Positions 10,327 through 24,400 of a stretch of 64,000 nucleotides of DNA are shown one piece after another (within the stretch, counting starts at the first letter, position 1; every line of letters begins with the position of its first letter). Below the pieces are notes generated by a model. It saw only the letters and a list, made by a program, of their open reading frames with translations, searched no databases and was not told the origin of the DNA. A program made the position numbers and the translations under genes. Source of the stretch: Oryzias latipes (Eukaryota > Chordata > Actinopteri > Beloniformes > Adrianichthyidae); the NCBI RefSeq assembly GCF_002234675.1, contig NC_019864.2, positions 15,641,582-15,705,581 on the forward strand. Direction: 5' to 3'.

Positions 10327-13300
10327 TCAATCAGGAAACTGAGTCGTCATCACGTCTGCTAACTTGGGATCAGTTTCTGACAATGCGGCCAGGAGGTGCT
10401 GAAACTGCAAGGGAGGAGGAAGAGATATTATGGAAACACAAGGTTCATTTTCCACCAGAGCAGTTCTATGGATATTAGATTTAAAAAAAAAAAGATCACA
10501 AACACAGTTTTACTAAGTGACTTAAAGATTTTTCAAAAGACATTTTTAAGTTTATACAGACATAATAACAAATGATTTAATTAAGCTTTCAAGCAAAAAA
10601 AAGTCCACTAAAAAAGCAAATGGAGATTTTTTTGTATTTTTTAAAATAGAAGCAGAACCAACTTTATGCATTTTGGACCAGGTTTAGTAAAAAGAAAATG
10701 CAATTGACATGTAATATTTTTAATTTGAATAAAAACTGACTTGATTGTCTTTATGGACACCAAAAAATTATTATTATTAGAATGCAGACAGTCTAAAAAG
10801 AAAATATTTTAATCTACAAAAAACACTACAAAACAAAAAGACTCCTATAATCAGACATAAACTGTGATGTTGCTCTGAGTTCAAATGATTGATGCTTTAA
10901 TAAGAAAACAAGGTCTAAGTGTTGTTTTATAGCTGAATTTAAAAAAAATGTATCTTTTCACTTAATCAATTTCCACTTAAAATGAAATCTCAATTTATCA
11001 AATCCATAAATGTTGTTTTTTTAATTTATTTATTACGAGAACATTTTTTTCTTTTTTTTGGTAAGAAACCATAACTACAATTTAAAGTTCTACTGATGTT
11101 TAACCGAAATGACAACTGGTAGTTATGTTAAAACAGGTTTTCATAACCAACAACAAAATTGGTTTTAAATGGGATCTATGACAGATAAATCAACATGTAC
11201 TTGATCTGAATTACAAATCAATCAGAATTGTGAGCTTGTGAATCCAAATCAAATTGATCAGGGAGTGTGGAGATGATTTCCAGTTCTATTGTTTTTGTCT
11301 TTGTAGGTAGTAGGCCTGCACAATTAATCGCAAATTTATCGTTATCGCGATTTCAAGCTGTGCAATATCCATATCGCAAAAAGTTGGCGAAAATCGCAAT
11401 AAATGGTAAACCTTTAATGTTAAAAACAATCTTATGGCAACTTGAACTATTTAATACATTTTAAAAAATCCCTTTATGCATTTGACCAATCAGATGGAGC
11501 CCTTCACGTTGTTGACCAATCGGATGTTAGGTGTTGCCCTCCTGATTAGACTAGAGTCATTTGGAGACTAATTTAAGGTATTTTGACTATTATCTAAATT
11601 AAACTTTTGCAGTGAAATGGAAATGTTTGTGTTGTTTTTGCTATTTGTTCATTTATCGCAAGTTATATCGTCATCGCAATATTGATCACTGATATTGCAT
11701 ATCGCATGTTTTCCTCATATCGTGCAGCCCTAGTAGGTAGAAACAGAAATAAAGTATTAAAGAAAAATAAATAAATGCATCCAAGTCTAGTTCCTCTTGT
11801 TTGTAAAACAAAAGAATGAACTCCCACTATGCTCACCGCAAAACAGAACTGTGCAAGTATGAACCACAGACGTACATATAATGCATGAAGCCATGTGAAG
11901 GGAGCACTTACTGAGGGTTTATAACTGGGAAGTAAACTGTTGGCGGCAGCGAGACAAGTCTCTCGAGTCAAGTATCGTTTATTAACCAGGTCCACGACCG
12001 TCTCCTTCAAGGAAGAACAAACACAATCAGGTCTGTGTTAAGTAATCTCATGCAATTTTAACACAACTCAATTCAAACTAAACTAATTTTACATTATGTA
12101 TTAAAATAACCAGTCATTTTGGTGATTTGCCATGAAGGGCAAATTGAGAAATAAACGCTATATGATTACATCTCGGGAAATGTGACATGAAAACATTTGT
12201 TTAAAAAAAAAAAACACTTTGCTGCTCCAACAGCAAAATTGACAGAATTTGTGCTTTAAAACAGTTTTGTTTATCAGCAGGACAAATGACCTGACAGAAC
12301 CGAGAAAGGTGAAAGAATTCCTTCAAAATGTTACCTTTGGAATGTGAATGCAAAGGTCGGCTAGAAACTCAGAGGTGATCTCAAAAAGAGCCTGCAGCTG
12401 GTCATCGGTCGCAGCCTCTTTGTTCTCGCTGCGGTGCTGGCACAACCGCAAGATGATCCAGATAAGATCTATATCTGGAGTTAAAAGCAACAAAGAAAGT
12501 CCAATTAATCTCATAGGAAGTGCAGCAGCAGAGTAAACATGTCTGCCACCAGTTGCAGAGTAATCAACACATCTGCCTCAGTTTCAATGTGGAGCAAACG
12601 TTTTAAAAACCCACTCGGGTCAGCCTTGCTCTTCCACTGATCCTGACATCTGTAGAGAGCCTGCAGCACGGCGAAAGCTTGAACCAGAGTGCTCTTCTGC
12701 TCATGTAAGGCAACTTCAAGATCATTTTGCTGACAGAGGTCCTTGCAGACGACATCACAGACAAAGTCCCACACTGCTTTCCCTGGGCCGTCTGGAGCAG
12801 CTAAAAAAAAAAAAAAAGCATCACAATTTGTCTTATTCATCAAGGCCCACCTTATCTCTCAGCTGAACATTGTGAAAATAAGCGTCTCACCAAAAATCTC
12901 ACAGCCTTCTTCTACAGTGGTGATGAGTTGAAAGATGTGAAGGTAAATTTCAATGCCATTTAATTTCTCTGACCTTTAGAAAATAGAGAAGCTTGAGTCA
13001 CTTTAGGGTAGTTTAAATGCTACCCCAACAATATTGCTAAGTAATTAATAATCATTCAAATATGTCAGATCAATAAAGAATCTTTCCTTTAATTCTTACC
13101 GAAGCTGCTTGACGGCTTCTAGAAGACACAAGGTCAAGTCCAGCGGGGTGTCACTTTCATCCCCCCTCTTGTCTTGTGGCTTATCTGTGATCCAGGTCTT
13201 CATCAGCTCTTCATCAAGGTCAAACAGTTTATCAACCAGGTCCCCCACTTTTTCAAGCAAATCAGCTGATAAAAAAAAACATCAAATATTCACATATTTG

Positions 13301-15655
13301 AACCATTCAGTATACATTTTATATGAATAGAAATCTTTTTGCAGCCAAAGTTTTTTCTGGTTATAATTATTTATTTAGCTTTTTATTGAATGAAATCGGT
13401 GCCATACTGTTGGTAGAGCTGGACATGATAAAACAGAGGTTGGGACACACTGACGTCTGCTGTCGTATTCGCTGAATCCACAGAGAGCAGACATCTTTGT
13501 GTGATAAACAGGTTAGCAGCAATCTGCAAACATAGTGAAAGATGGTGCATGTTTGTCTTTCACCGATCTGCATTTTTACAAGCAAAAAAAAAAAAGTGTA
13601 AATATCACCTGCTGGTTTCCAGGAGGGTTGGTGGATCTGCATCTCCAAGAAGAAGCAACAGCACAGCACTGTGGCCACAAAGGGAGTTGCTTTCTTTACA
13701 ATTAGAAACTTTAGCACAAAGCATGAGAAAAGAATAATAATAATTTAGGTGTTTACAAACCACAAGTCTTCCTTTTGGCTGAGAGTAACACAAGTGTCAG
13801 GGAAACAGGCTATGTTTCCAAGTATTCCTACACAAATTTCCTGATGAAAAAAAAAAAAAACAGGGAAAATTAATAAAGCTTGTAAGCAAACTGAAAAAGC
13901 CGATTACATTCTGAGATAGAGTGCAAGATCTGAAGTAAGACTTTACTCACTGTGAGACGTGGACAGCGGGATTTAGATATGACTCCAAGGAGAATATCAG
14001 CAGCTTTAAATTCTTGCAGAAAACGGGCCACATCCTACACACAGCACACAAAAAAGGACCACAAATACATAAACTTGGAAAGAAATTCCAATTTGAAATG
14101 TAAAACATGACATAATTAGCAATGTTGAAATTAAATAAATGTGGGTAATAGTTTTGATAGATTATGTTTAAATTCAATAATGCTAAAGTGGAAAGTTTTA
14201 CAGATAACCACTTATTTACCTTCTTATTTGCTTTCAGGATAACTTAAGTTTAACACCAGTAATTTTGATGGATTTTAGTGTTCTGGTTGAATGCTATTTA
14301 TATTTAACTTGGTTTAAATGGAAGCTGTTCAATTAATAAAACCAAGTAAACTTTGTAACGTGACACAGTTGGAAAGTGTACCTTATCCATGGCCATATCC
14401 CAGACTTTGCACAGGTCTTCCTCATCATCATCGGTGAGCTTCACTTGAGCTTCGGGGTTCTCTTCAGAAAGTTCACTGACCATCTACAAGGAAAGGTCAA
14501 CATTCAGGCAGGATCGATTTCCCTGTGGAGCACAGGAACTCACACGAGACAGCTAGCTGTACAGATTTTTAGAAAAAGCTGCAAGACAGGGAGTGAAATT
14601 TGGGAAAAAATTATAACTTAGTGACATTCACCAACACTATTTAAGTTTTAAAGCTGCAGTCTCCCTTTAAAGCGGGGTTCTCAGAATCCAGGCCTTGGGG
14701 GGCCGTGTCCCAACATGTTTTCCAAACCAACCTGCCATTGAAGCTCCTTATTGGCTAAAAACACCTGATCCAGGTAATCTGCAGCAGATATTGCAGGATT
14801 TCTAGAAATCCAGCAGCAGGCTGGCCCTCGAGGCCTGGAGTTTCACCCCCACTTTAAAACTTTTATAGTTTTTAATGCATGTCAATGTTTATATTTAGCT
14901 AAAGGAGCTAGCTTCTTTTTTAAAGAGCATATTAGGTTAAAATTTGATTATTTTATCAATGACAGCTGGCTTACATGAATAAGGCGAGTCAAGGTGCTGA
15001 AAAGCCAGTGTTTGCTGTAAACGGTGTCTCCGATGGCGTCCGCATCTTCAGCCTCTTGTCCATCTCCTTCTTCTGGAGGTGGTGAAGGGTTACGGTCCAT
15101 GACTGGAGATGAGAAGTTCTCCTCCTTCTGCTCAGCATCGTCAGTATTACTTTCTTAAAAGAAAAAAATATATAAAAATAAAAATAAATAAAAATAAACT
15201 AACAAAAAACACCCACAATGCAGTTCGGCTTTTTAAGCGCTGGAAGTTATTGCTACATAAAGAAATAGTCCTCAACGCACCGCAAAGTAATTCCGACATC
15301 AAGTTACTAGAAATATTTGGAGAAAACAGCCAAAGCAATTCTAGTCTAATGTATTACTTATCTCTACGTTATTAGCAATTATTTTCTGTTGTTGCTGAGC
15401 TTGCCGTTAAACACAGACGTTGTTTTTTTCCGTATTTGGATAGATAGAGATGATGGAAGGCAAAAGGCATACAATGAGGGGCAGACTCACTAAATCAATA
15501 ACCCCTACTGTTTATCCTTGTGACGATTTCAAATTTAAGCTGCTAAACTTACTACACATGATTTGCATCTCAGATGTTTAAGCAAGTACGATAGTAATTC
15601 TTAACTATAATTTAAGGATTTCTTATTTAAACTTGTTACTTCTTGACTCACCCAT
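10327..15655 (-). CDS. saal1: serum amyloid A-like 1 (SAAL1)
   Basis: SAAL1 is an armadillo-like helical-repeat protein linked in mammals to synovial and tumour cell proliferation; its biochemical role is not settled. Thirteen coding exons on the minus strand: 15652-15655, 14975-15153, 14382-14483, 13951-14034, 13761-13840, 13609-13668, 13408-13523, 13100-13265, 12891-12973, 12615-12800, 12335-12474, 11912-12004 and 10327-10404. Phases agree throughout and give about 456 residues (human about 474). Hallmarks are [76 protein letters not shown] and [12 protein letters not shown]. The donor of the tenth exon (12615) was chosen because it keeps the frame and matches the human length there. Its neighbour tph1 is also its neighbour in mammals. 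Confidence 0.93.
11311..11732. mobile_element. hAT-type MITE, 422 bp, with 8-bp target duplication
   Basis: The element begins TAGGCCTGCACAATTAAT and ends in the near-inverse TCATATCGTGCAGCCCTA. It is bracketed by the exact direct repeat GTAGGTAG at 11303-11310 and 11733-11740. An 8-bp duplication and TAG...CTA ends are typical of hAT transposons. The interior is rich in ATCGCAA/TTATCG motifs, with no transposase. It lies in the last intron of saal1 (10405-11911), clear of the splice sites. Confidence 0.85.
14672..14856. mobile_element. MITE-like repeat with inverted ends, in a saal1 intron
   Basis: The left end reads as AATCCAGGCCTTGGGGGGCC and the right end contains the inverse GGCCCTCGAGGCCTGGAGTTT-like pattern. 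The interior has the AACACCTGATCCAGGTAATCTG motif that I recall from an abundant fish non-autonomous DNA transposon. The target duplication is unclear, so the ends are approximate. It lies between the second and third coding exons of saal1. Confidence 0.55.
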
Positions 15656-18337
15656 AGTTGCGCGTCTAAACAAAGCAGAGACAGGTTAATAAGAGATTTA
15701 ACTTTGAATTATGGATGCAGATAAGCTATTCAGTCTCCATTGTCAACATAACCCCAACTGCGCATGCGGGTCATTCGTTCCATGTGCCAGTAAAACGTAC
15801 ACTGCCTCCTACAGGAAACACGAGACATTACAACTGAGTGGGAATGTGATTGAGATGGCAAGTTCTGGTACTTTTTTTATTTGCACCCCTGTTAATTGGT
15901 CATAATCAGATTTTCTAAGGGAAGTGTCTATTACACAACATTTTGAACATAAAAACAGCCTAAATCTCTGTTTTCACCATGTTTAATGTAGAGATTGTAT
16001 AATTTTTTAGAATTGTTTCTTTTTACCGTGTCTTTAATTCCTAATTTTACATTACTTTTTACTCACACTTAAGCTTCTGCAATGCAATTAACGTTTCAAT
16101 ATGTAACATTCAAGCTTTATCCTGGGAGCAATATCAAGGATCCAGCGATATACAAAATGACAGATGACCCCAAAAAACTTGGGTCATAGGGTTTGTAGCA
16201 GCAAATGTTTTGATCATGCTCCTGATAGACTAATGTTGAAATTACTACTATTTTAGATATTGTTATTGCTTGGCAAAGATACTCCCTTATTATACTTTTG
16301 CTGCCTGGTTAATGTTGATGTCCTGCTTGGTTGTTTCCTAATCCTGTGGAAATCAAGATATTAACGAAAAAGGATTTTAAAAACGTGAGACCAGAGCTTA
16401 CTACTCATCCAATAGAGCAAATGAAGCCTGAATAAGTCTCTTTTCCAATACATTTGACCACAGAATAAAAAAACGTCATTCTTTTTTATTTAAGAAAGTT
16501 CAAATTTTTCGTTCAATTGTATTTAAACAAAACTGTACAAAGTTCTAATACAAGTTTTATAGCAGACAAAACCAAAACTGAATTTTAAATAACACTGTCA
16601 ACATGATACCAGCATTTTAAAGTTACGAGTATCATCCTCCTTTGTTTAACACAGCAGTAATAATCTTTTCCATTATACAGCTGTCCTTCACTGGGAGTGG
16701 TTCAAAGCCCTATTTACACTTGGAGGAGCTTGAGCTAAATGACTGTACAAGGACATGACAGATGACTTTATGTGCACTTTAAGGGAAATGACCATGACAG
16801 AACAATAATATACTTTTTATTTGACTTAACTAGAAAACCAGTTAAAAACACATACTTCATCAGTTCAAGTGACGAGAACCTTTACTTTGAGATTGTTGTT
16901 GCACATCTCTTAATTGTAAAATAAAGTTTGAATATTTAGTTTTAGTTCTAACCACCAAACAAGCACACTCACTGAGCAGCCTGGCTCAGAAACTAATGTT
17001 AGGAAAATGTTATGTTAAGGATAAAGATTCACACTTACAGAACATACAGGACAGTTACACACAAAAAGAAAAATACGTATTGTAAAAATGCGTGGAGAAT
17101 GCAATTTCCTCTTGTGTCAATGTGACTCTGCCGTAAGAGGATGATATGAATCAAGGATGTAGTATTGTCCATTTAAATGCACATCCTGTGCAATTCATAA
17201 CTCCACATGCAGATAAGACAAAGCAGGATGTACTTATACTCCATGAAAACAAATATTGACTTTTTGGTAGTATAATTTTATATCATCAATTCAACTGAGT
17301 TTCACTCATTCACTAGTCTTCATTTAATATTATTTGTTTACATATTTTTCTTTTTATATATAAATACTGCTCTAATGCTTAATTTTTTTATTTCTCACAA
17401 AACCCTATTTGTATTTTGGTACAAATACAAAAGAACTTTGTCACTTCACAAACAGAACAGAATTCAGTTTCTGATAGTGATTTGCATAAACATGAGAGTT
17501 CAACCACCATAGGGGCAAGTCTGTGTAGATTCCCAGATAAAAGATTGTACTAATTTGACTGCTCCTTACTCTTCTGCTTTGATCATCACAGCAACAAGTT
17601 AAGCTTTTATTTTTTATTTTTTGTTATTTCATTTTTTCTTACTTCTTGCCTCTTTTTCAGTTTTAATGTGAAAACTTTTCAGCAAGATTTTAATCTTTTG
17701 TATAATGTCCTTTGATGTTGGTGTTTTTGGATGAAAATGTGTAGTTATTATTTTATTATTAAGGGTTTGGAAGCATAGTTTAGTTAGTAAAGGTTTACTT
17801 TTGATATATGTCATTTACAATGGTCTAAAAGATATTTGCACTCTAAACACAAGGTATTTGGTACTTTGAAAACAGCAGAATGTGATGTTTTGTTGCTTTC
17901 TTTTTAAGTCTGGATTTTATATATATTTCCATCCTTTCTGTGATAGATCCATTTAGGAATAATCATAAGGGTATGACTCACTGACTGTTTATGCACTAGC
18001 AATGCACAATTTAGATTTGCCATTTGCACCCATTCTTAATCATGGTGTTTAACAGCTAAATAGTTTGAGATTACTTTGTAATGCTTGACATAGTAAGATA
18101 TTTTCTTTGTACTCATTCAAAACAAAAGTGAAAAAAATATATGCATTTAGTGGTATAGAGATTCCTGGCTAAAACAAAAACATTATTGCTTTTTCAATAG
18201 TTGACGAGGGTGTCAGCCGTACCTGCAAGGGTTGTGTGAAACACGTCATAGATATATTCAGCAAATGTTTGCTATGTCTTGGCTGTAAAACTTTAAAAAG
18301 TGGGAGTGAGCAAAAAAAAAAAACTTGTACAATCTCA
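15656..18337. other. divergent spacer between saal1 and the first mucin
   Basis: The saal1 start codon (minus) and the mucin start codon (plus) face away from each other across 2.7 kb. Promoters of both must lie here or at its edges. The DNA is AT-rich with many short T and A runs. I see no coding exon, RNA gene or clear transposon end. Confidence 0.5.
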
Positions 18338-18344
18338 ATATAAG
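18338..18344 (+). promoter_or_regulatory. possible TATA box of the first mucin gene
   Basis: ATATAAG lies 57 bp upstream of the ATG at 18401, a spacing that would give a short 5' leader. The second mucin has a TATATAA at 54140, about 50 bp before its ATG, so the two paralogues share this arrangement. Confidence 0.45.
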
Positions 18345-18400
18345 CCAAGCACCAAATGACCATCGCAGCCTCTGGTGACAACAGGCCCGCTGTGGTAACA

Positions 18401-21400
18401 ATGAGGTGGAGATCTGTATGTCTGAGTATTCTTGCTGTCTTTCTTGTCACTGAGGTGCAGACTAGACTGGGTAAGCCTCACATTTTACATACAGTGCAAT
18501 GCTTTTTGAAAATCATCCCAATGTAAATTATTTATATGTTGAGATATCAAGAAAGGTAAAAAATAGGATATTGTAGATTACACTTCATTTAATGGATAGT
18601 TTCTTGATTCAAACATGATTTTTTTCCTTTTCAGTTCGCAACCATGTCAGCAGCATCTGCAGCACATGGGGCAGAGAGCACTTTAAGACCTTTGATGGGG
18701 ATGTGTACCAGTTTCCTGGTTTGTGTGAATACAACTTGGTCTCAGACTGCCATGAGCTCTACCAAGAGTTTTCAGTGCATCTGAAAAGAACAGAACAAGA
18801 TGGAAAACCCACAGTCAGCTATGTGCTAGTCACCGTCAATGACCTGTATTTCCACATCACCAAGACTCGTGTTGTTGTCAACAGTGAGCTGTGAGTAAAG
18901 AAGAGAACACTGAGATTTAACAACAACAACAAAAGATTATTTTTAAAAATACATAATAAATCTGATTTTTTTTTGTTCTTCAGTGTCACTTTGCCATACT
19001 ACCAGGGGGGTGTCCAAGTTGAAAAAAATGCAGTTTACACTAAGCTCCAGGCCAAAGTTGGCTTCACTGTTATGTGGAACGGAGATGACGCTGTCATGGT
19101 AAAGGATGAAACAACCCACAAAAAAAGAATTTATAATAAAACCGCACACAACGCTAATTTATGTTCAATGATTATGTAAACTATAATGATTATTCCTCCT
19201 GGTCTTTTTTTTCCTGTAGAGAACATTTTCTTTAGCAAATCAAGTTTATTACTAAGAATACAAAGTCAAACATTTTAAAAATTGTTTTAGTGAGCACATT
19301 GTTTTTGACAACTAAAAGTTGAAATTAAAAAAACCATCTGACCATCACAAAAACTAGGAAGGTCCAGCTCACAGAGCTTTCTGGTGTATTTGCATCATCT
19401 GCCATGTTCATCAGCCAGCTGCATTTGAGTGGCCTGTTTGAAAATTGCATTGCTGCAGAAACTATGCCCTAAAAAACTATAAAGGTTTTTATACTTTTTG
19501 CTAAAAACGCCATAAACATATCTAAAAGACAACTAGGAACGCTTTTAAAATGGATCAAAAGATGACTGAAGAGGATCTTTAAAAAAAGGTTTATCCAACT
19601 CAGATTGTTTTTGCATTTTATGAGGCAGTAGTAGCAGGTTGCTGTTTTTTCTTTGAGTCTTTATCAGTTACAAAAGTGTTTTTAAAAGAATTTTTACACC
19701 TTTTTCTGTTTTTTAGGTGGAAATTGACAATGACTACGCAAATCGCACCTGTGGACTTTGTGGGGACTTTAACGGCTTTCCAGTCTACAATGAGTTCATG
19801 CATAATGGTATTTACATAAATGCATTGATTTAAATCTTGTTTTTTTTTTCTTAAATAGTCTAACATGATATTGGATTATGTACAGGCCGCAAAATCAGCC
19901 CCATTGAGTTTGGCAACAAACACAAAGCCCATCGGCCAAATGATGACTGTGAGGATCCCTATGAAGAGGAAGAATTACTACAGACCAAGACAGTAGATGA
20001 ATCTTGCAAAGAGTTTGTGAGTTCCACATCATTTAAAAAGAATGGAATCAAAATGTTTTGAGCAGTAAGACATCAACTTTACACTTGGTTCCTTCTTGTC
20101 CATTACAGCGAACCCCTTGTGAACAAATGCTCATTGCAGAGTCTTGGAGCTCCTGCATCAAACTGATTGACCCTGAGGTTTACATCCAGGCTTGTGTGCT
20201 GGACATGTGCGGCTGTAGCAACAGCTCAGATGACTTCTGTGTCTGCAGCACACTGTCAGAGTTTTCCCGGCAGTGCTCCCACGCTGGAGGACAACCCCCC
20301 AACTGGAGGTCACCTCAGTTCTGTGGTAAAGTTTTTCACTTTGGCTTCTTTTCAGTTATTGTCTTGACTTATGTTTTGTCTAAGATGAAGGTAATCCCAA
20401 GTATTGACCTTTTTAATGTAAGATACAGCTCATGTTTCACCTGAAAATCATTAAAAACCAAGATTTTAGGAGATGAATAGCATTAAACAAAATTGTAACT
20501 AAATTGTAAATTTATCAATGAAATACCTAAGCAATTTCTCATTCTTCTTAACCTGTTTTGGTTACATAAAATGTCTTCACAGATAAACAGTGTCCGTACA
20601 ACATGGTGTTTGAGGAGAGTGGTTCACCTTGCATGGACACTTGTACACATCAAGATACAAGTTCTCTGTGTGAGGAACACAAAATTGACGGCTGTTTCTG
20701 TCCTCCTGGTTGGTTTTCTTCCAATTTGATCACTAAAAATGACTTCTTCTGTTGCTAAAAAGGTGTAAATAAACTTCAAATCTGTCTTTTATTTCAGGAA
20801 CTGTATTTGATGACATTTCCATGAGGGGATGTATTGATAAGTCTGATTGTCAGTGCAAGCATATCAACATCTATGATGCTGGACAGGTGTATCGACAGGA
20901 CACAGAGGAATGGTTTGTAAAATGTGTTTTGGGGTAAACAGAATACAATGTGTATTGCTTATTGGTGTAATGAAATTCTGTATTACCTTTTTTTGTTACA
21001 GTACATGTTTTGAAGGGAGATGGATTTGTGTGAGTCTTCAAAGACGTGCCTTGTGCTCAGTTGAAGAGGGCTCACACTTCACTACTTTTGATGGGAAAGC
21101 GTACACCTTCCATGGAGACTGTTACTACACTCTGGCCAAAGTGGAAAGAAAGGTGAATTGAGAGATTTTATGCCGTTGAACAGAATACACTTGTGTTGAT
21201 TAAATGTTTATTGAATTTGTTTTGATCTCCTGATGTTTTTTAGGATGAAATTAGCCCAAAGTTTACTATCCTTGCCCAGCTGGTGCCATGTGCACACCAA
21301 CAGTTTGACACTTGTCTGAAGACCCTCAAAGTCCTGGTGAACAATGACAGAAACAATGTGAGTTGAACATCGCTTATTTAAATGGGGGTTGTGCTCCTTA

Positions 21401-24400
21401 CCTACAAATTGTTAAGCAGTTATTCCATGTTTTCCCAGGTGTTAACATTCACACCAGATGGGTTGGTTCAGCAGAATAGTCAGCCTGTCAGCTTGCCCTA
21501 CTACTCAGGTGAACTAAACGGAGCATGTTTTTAAAATTTATTTATTTATTTATTTTTTGTTGTTTATTTGAATTATAAATCAGTTTTCCCTCCACATTTC
21601 TCTTTGTTTAGGAGACATCACCATATTCCAGCCTTCATCCTTTCACATAATGATGCAGACTAGATTTGGGATACAAATTCAAGTCCAACATGTTCCCGTC
21701 ATGCAGGTCTACATCACCTTGGAAGAGAGTTACAAAGCAAAGTCGCGCGGTAGGTTTTACACCATGCTTTTGCATTTTTACATTCAGTTATTTCACATTG
21801 GTGCTTTTTAATGATGCAATGATGATTACAATAATGTTAGTTTACTAGACAATTAAAAAGGGATATTATAAACACAATTGAACCAAAATATACGTAGAAA
21901 AAACTACATATTGAAGACAAAAAAAAGCAAAACCAATAACAAAAAAACAAAATAACAAGATTAGATTTTTGAAACCACAACACAGTTCAGAATAAATAAA
22001 AATACAGAATACAGAAATCAAATAGAAATATTAAAAAATGAAACACAAAAAGAAACCTGTTGGTAACCAATAAAAGTATTGTGATTGGTGTCCAGTATCG
22101 CTTCATGCCAAATGACATTTGGTTGAAATGATGGACAAAGATCTTCATCCATCAGTGGTGTCCCACAGTACCTACCTTTTCTTCTTTTGTTTCATTTTTG
22201 ACATTTCATTTCGATTTCAGGAAATTACCTTTCAAAATGTTTTTTTAGGGAAACTAAGGCTTTTTTATTATTTGTTTAGCTTTATTAATTGTGATTGTTA
22301 TCTTTAATGTCTTTTTCGGTTAAGTGCACTTCAGGATCACTGTACATATCACCTCCTTCCCAAAATTCTATTTTCATCCTTTCCAAGTTATCATGCTTAA
22401 TTCTATTTTTTTTCTTTTCTTTTTTTTTCTTTCTTTTTGGGTTTAAATTATCGTCTGCAATAATTATAGCTGTGGTGTTTTTTGGAATCCATCTTTAACT
22501 TGTTGCTATGAGTTTATTTGGATAAACAGCAGGAAATTGCTTCACTTTGAAAATAATTACTTATTAAGGAGCACTAACTTTATAGAAATGTTTCAATTTA
22601 GCCAATGTTCTTTTCATAACTTAAAACCCAACCTAATAAAAAATCATTAATAATTTTAATTTGATTTACAAAACTTTTTAACATTACAATAACTACGTGT
22701 TTATTTCCAAGTTAAAATGTGATTGTCTTATCACGTTTCATCTTTTTCTGTGTTTTGTAAAATGTTGGCTTTTTGCTTGACTCCTTAGGTCTGTGTGGGG
22801 ACTTTAACATGGTTCTGAGTGACGACATGAGGACTCCTCAGGGGATTGTGGAAGGAACTGCGGGATCTTTTGCTAACTCCTGGAAGGCTAACCTCATGTG
22901 CAGTGACACAGAGGAAAGACTTGATGACCCATGTTCCCTGAGCATTGAAAATGGTAAACTGTTTTCCATACATTAGCTCTGTACTTCAGTCATTCAAATT
23001 ACTTCAGCCACAGAAGGACAAATGACTCGTGTTTTTCAGAATTGTATGCTAAACACTGGTGTGCCTTGCTCCGAAGTCCAAACAGTGAATTCACACAGTG
23101 TCACTCAGTGGTGGACCCTGAAGCATTCTACAAGGTAGATCAAACTTGTTGGTCCGGCTTCTTCAGAATGGAAAAAAAATGTTTTTGCTTAAAAAAATTT
23201 ACACTTTGTCCTGCAGCGATGCATGTATTCTAGCTGCAACTGTGAGAAGAGCGAGGCCTGCCTGTGTGCTGTTTTCTCTTCCTATGCTCGAGCTTGTGCT
23301 GCAAAGGAGGTGTTCCTGACGGACTGGAGTGAGAATGTCTGCAGTAAGTTATTTTTTAGTGCACTGAGGTGTAGACTTATGAACTGGAGGTGAATGCATT
23401 TCATTTTTTCCAAAGATAAAAACTGACTGCTTTCAAATTGTCTTCCAAACAGATAAATACACCAACAACTGCCCAGAAACTCAGGTCTTTTCTTACAAAC
23501 ATCAGAGATGCCAGCTGACATGCAGATCCCTGAGCTCAGAGCAGCAGAGCTGCTCCTCTGACTTCCTGCCTGTAGATGGATGCTCCTGTGCTGAAGGCTT
23601 CTACCTGAATGAAAACCACATGTGTGTTCCAATGGCAAAATGTTCGTGTTATCACAATGGAGCCTACATCCAAGCAGGAAAGTCAATCAACATCAAAGAT
23701 GAGCACTGGTGAGTCACCATACTTTTAAATAACTTTCATGGATTTAGATTTAGAGTATTTTTTATCAATTGCTGTTTGACCCTTTTTTTTCCTCACTTAA
23801 TATTTCATTAAAGTATGTTGTATTAATATTATTTTTTGCTAGTGTGTGCAACAATGGAATGCTTCATTGTCGTTCTTGGAGATTCCGATCAGCAGGTAAA
23901 TGTCTGTTATTAATTTGCATGTAGATGACACACAAATGCATGATTAATGTTAATGCTTTTTCTTTTTAAGTTACAGCATGTCCATTTCCAAGAGTTTTCT
24001 TCAACTGTTCTGCTGCCAGCAGAGAAGAGACAGAACTGCAGTGTGTTCAAAGCTGTTTAAATCTGGACAGTGATGATTGCGTGAGTGTTCTTTGGTCAAT
24101 ATCCAGCCAAGAATAATAACTATCCCTTAAACAAAAAAACGAAAATACTGATATTCTGAACCCTCAAGTGTTAGCACCATGGCTCTAATCTGTCTGCAAT
24201 CCCAGGGCTACACAGACTGTGAATCTGGCTGCCGGTGTCCCAGTGGCCTTCTTGATGATGGCAGGGGTTCCTGTGTAAAACAAAGTGACTGTCCGTGTCA
24301 GCATGATGGTCGGGTTTATGCCCCAAGATCAATAATTTCAAAACAATGCAACAAATGGTAACACCTTACTTTAATCTCACTTGTCTCCATGAATTGAAAA

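Noticed and set aside
12511..12843. Single minus-strand frame as a separate 110-residue gene
   Set aside because: It is saal1 exon 10 with intron read into on both sides.
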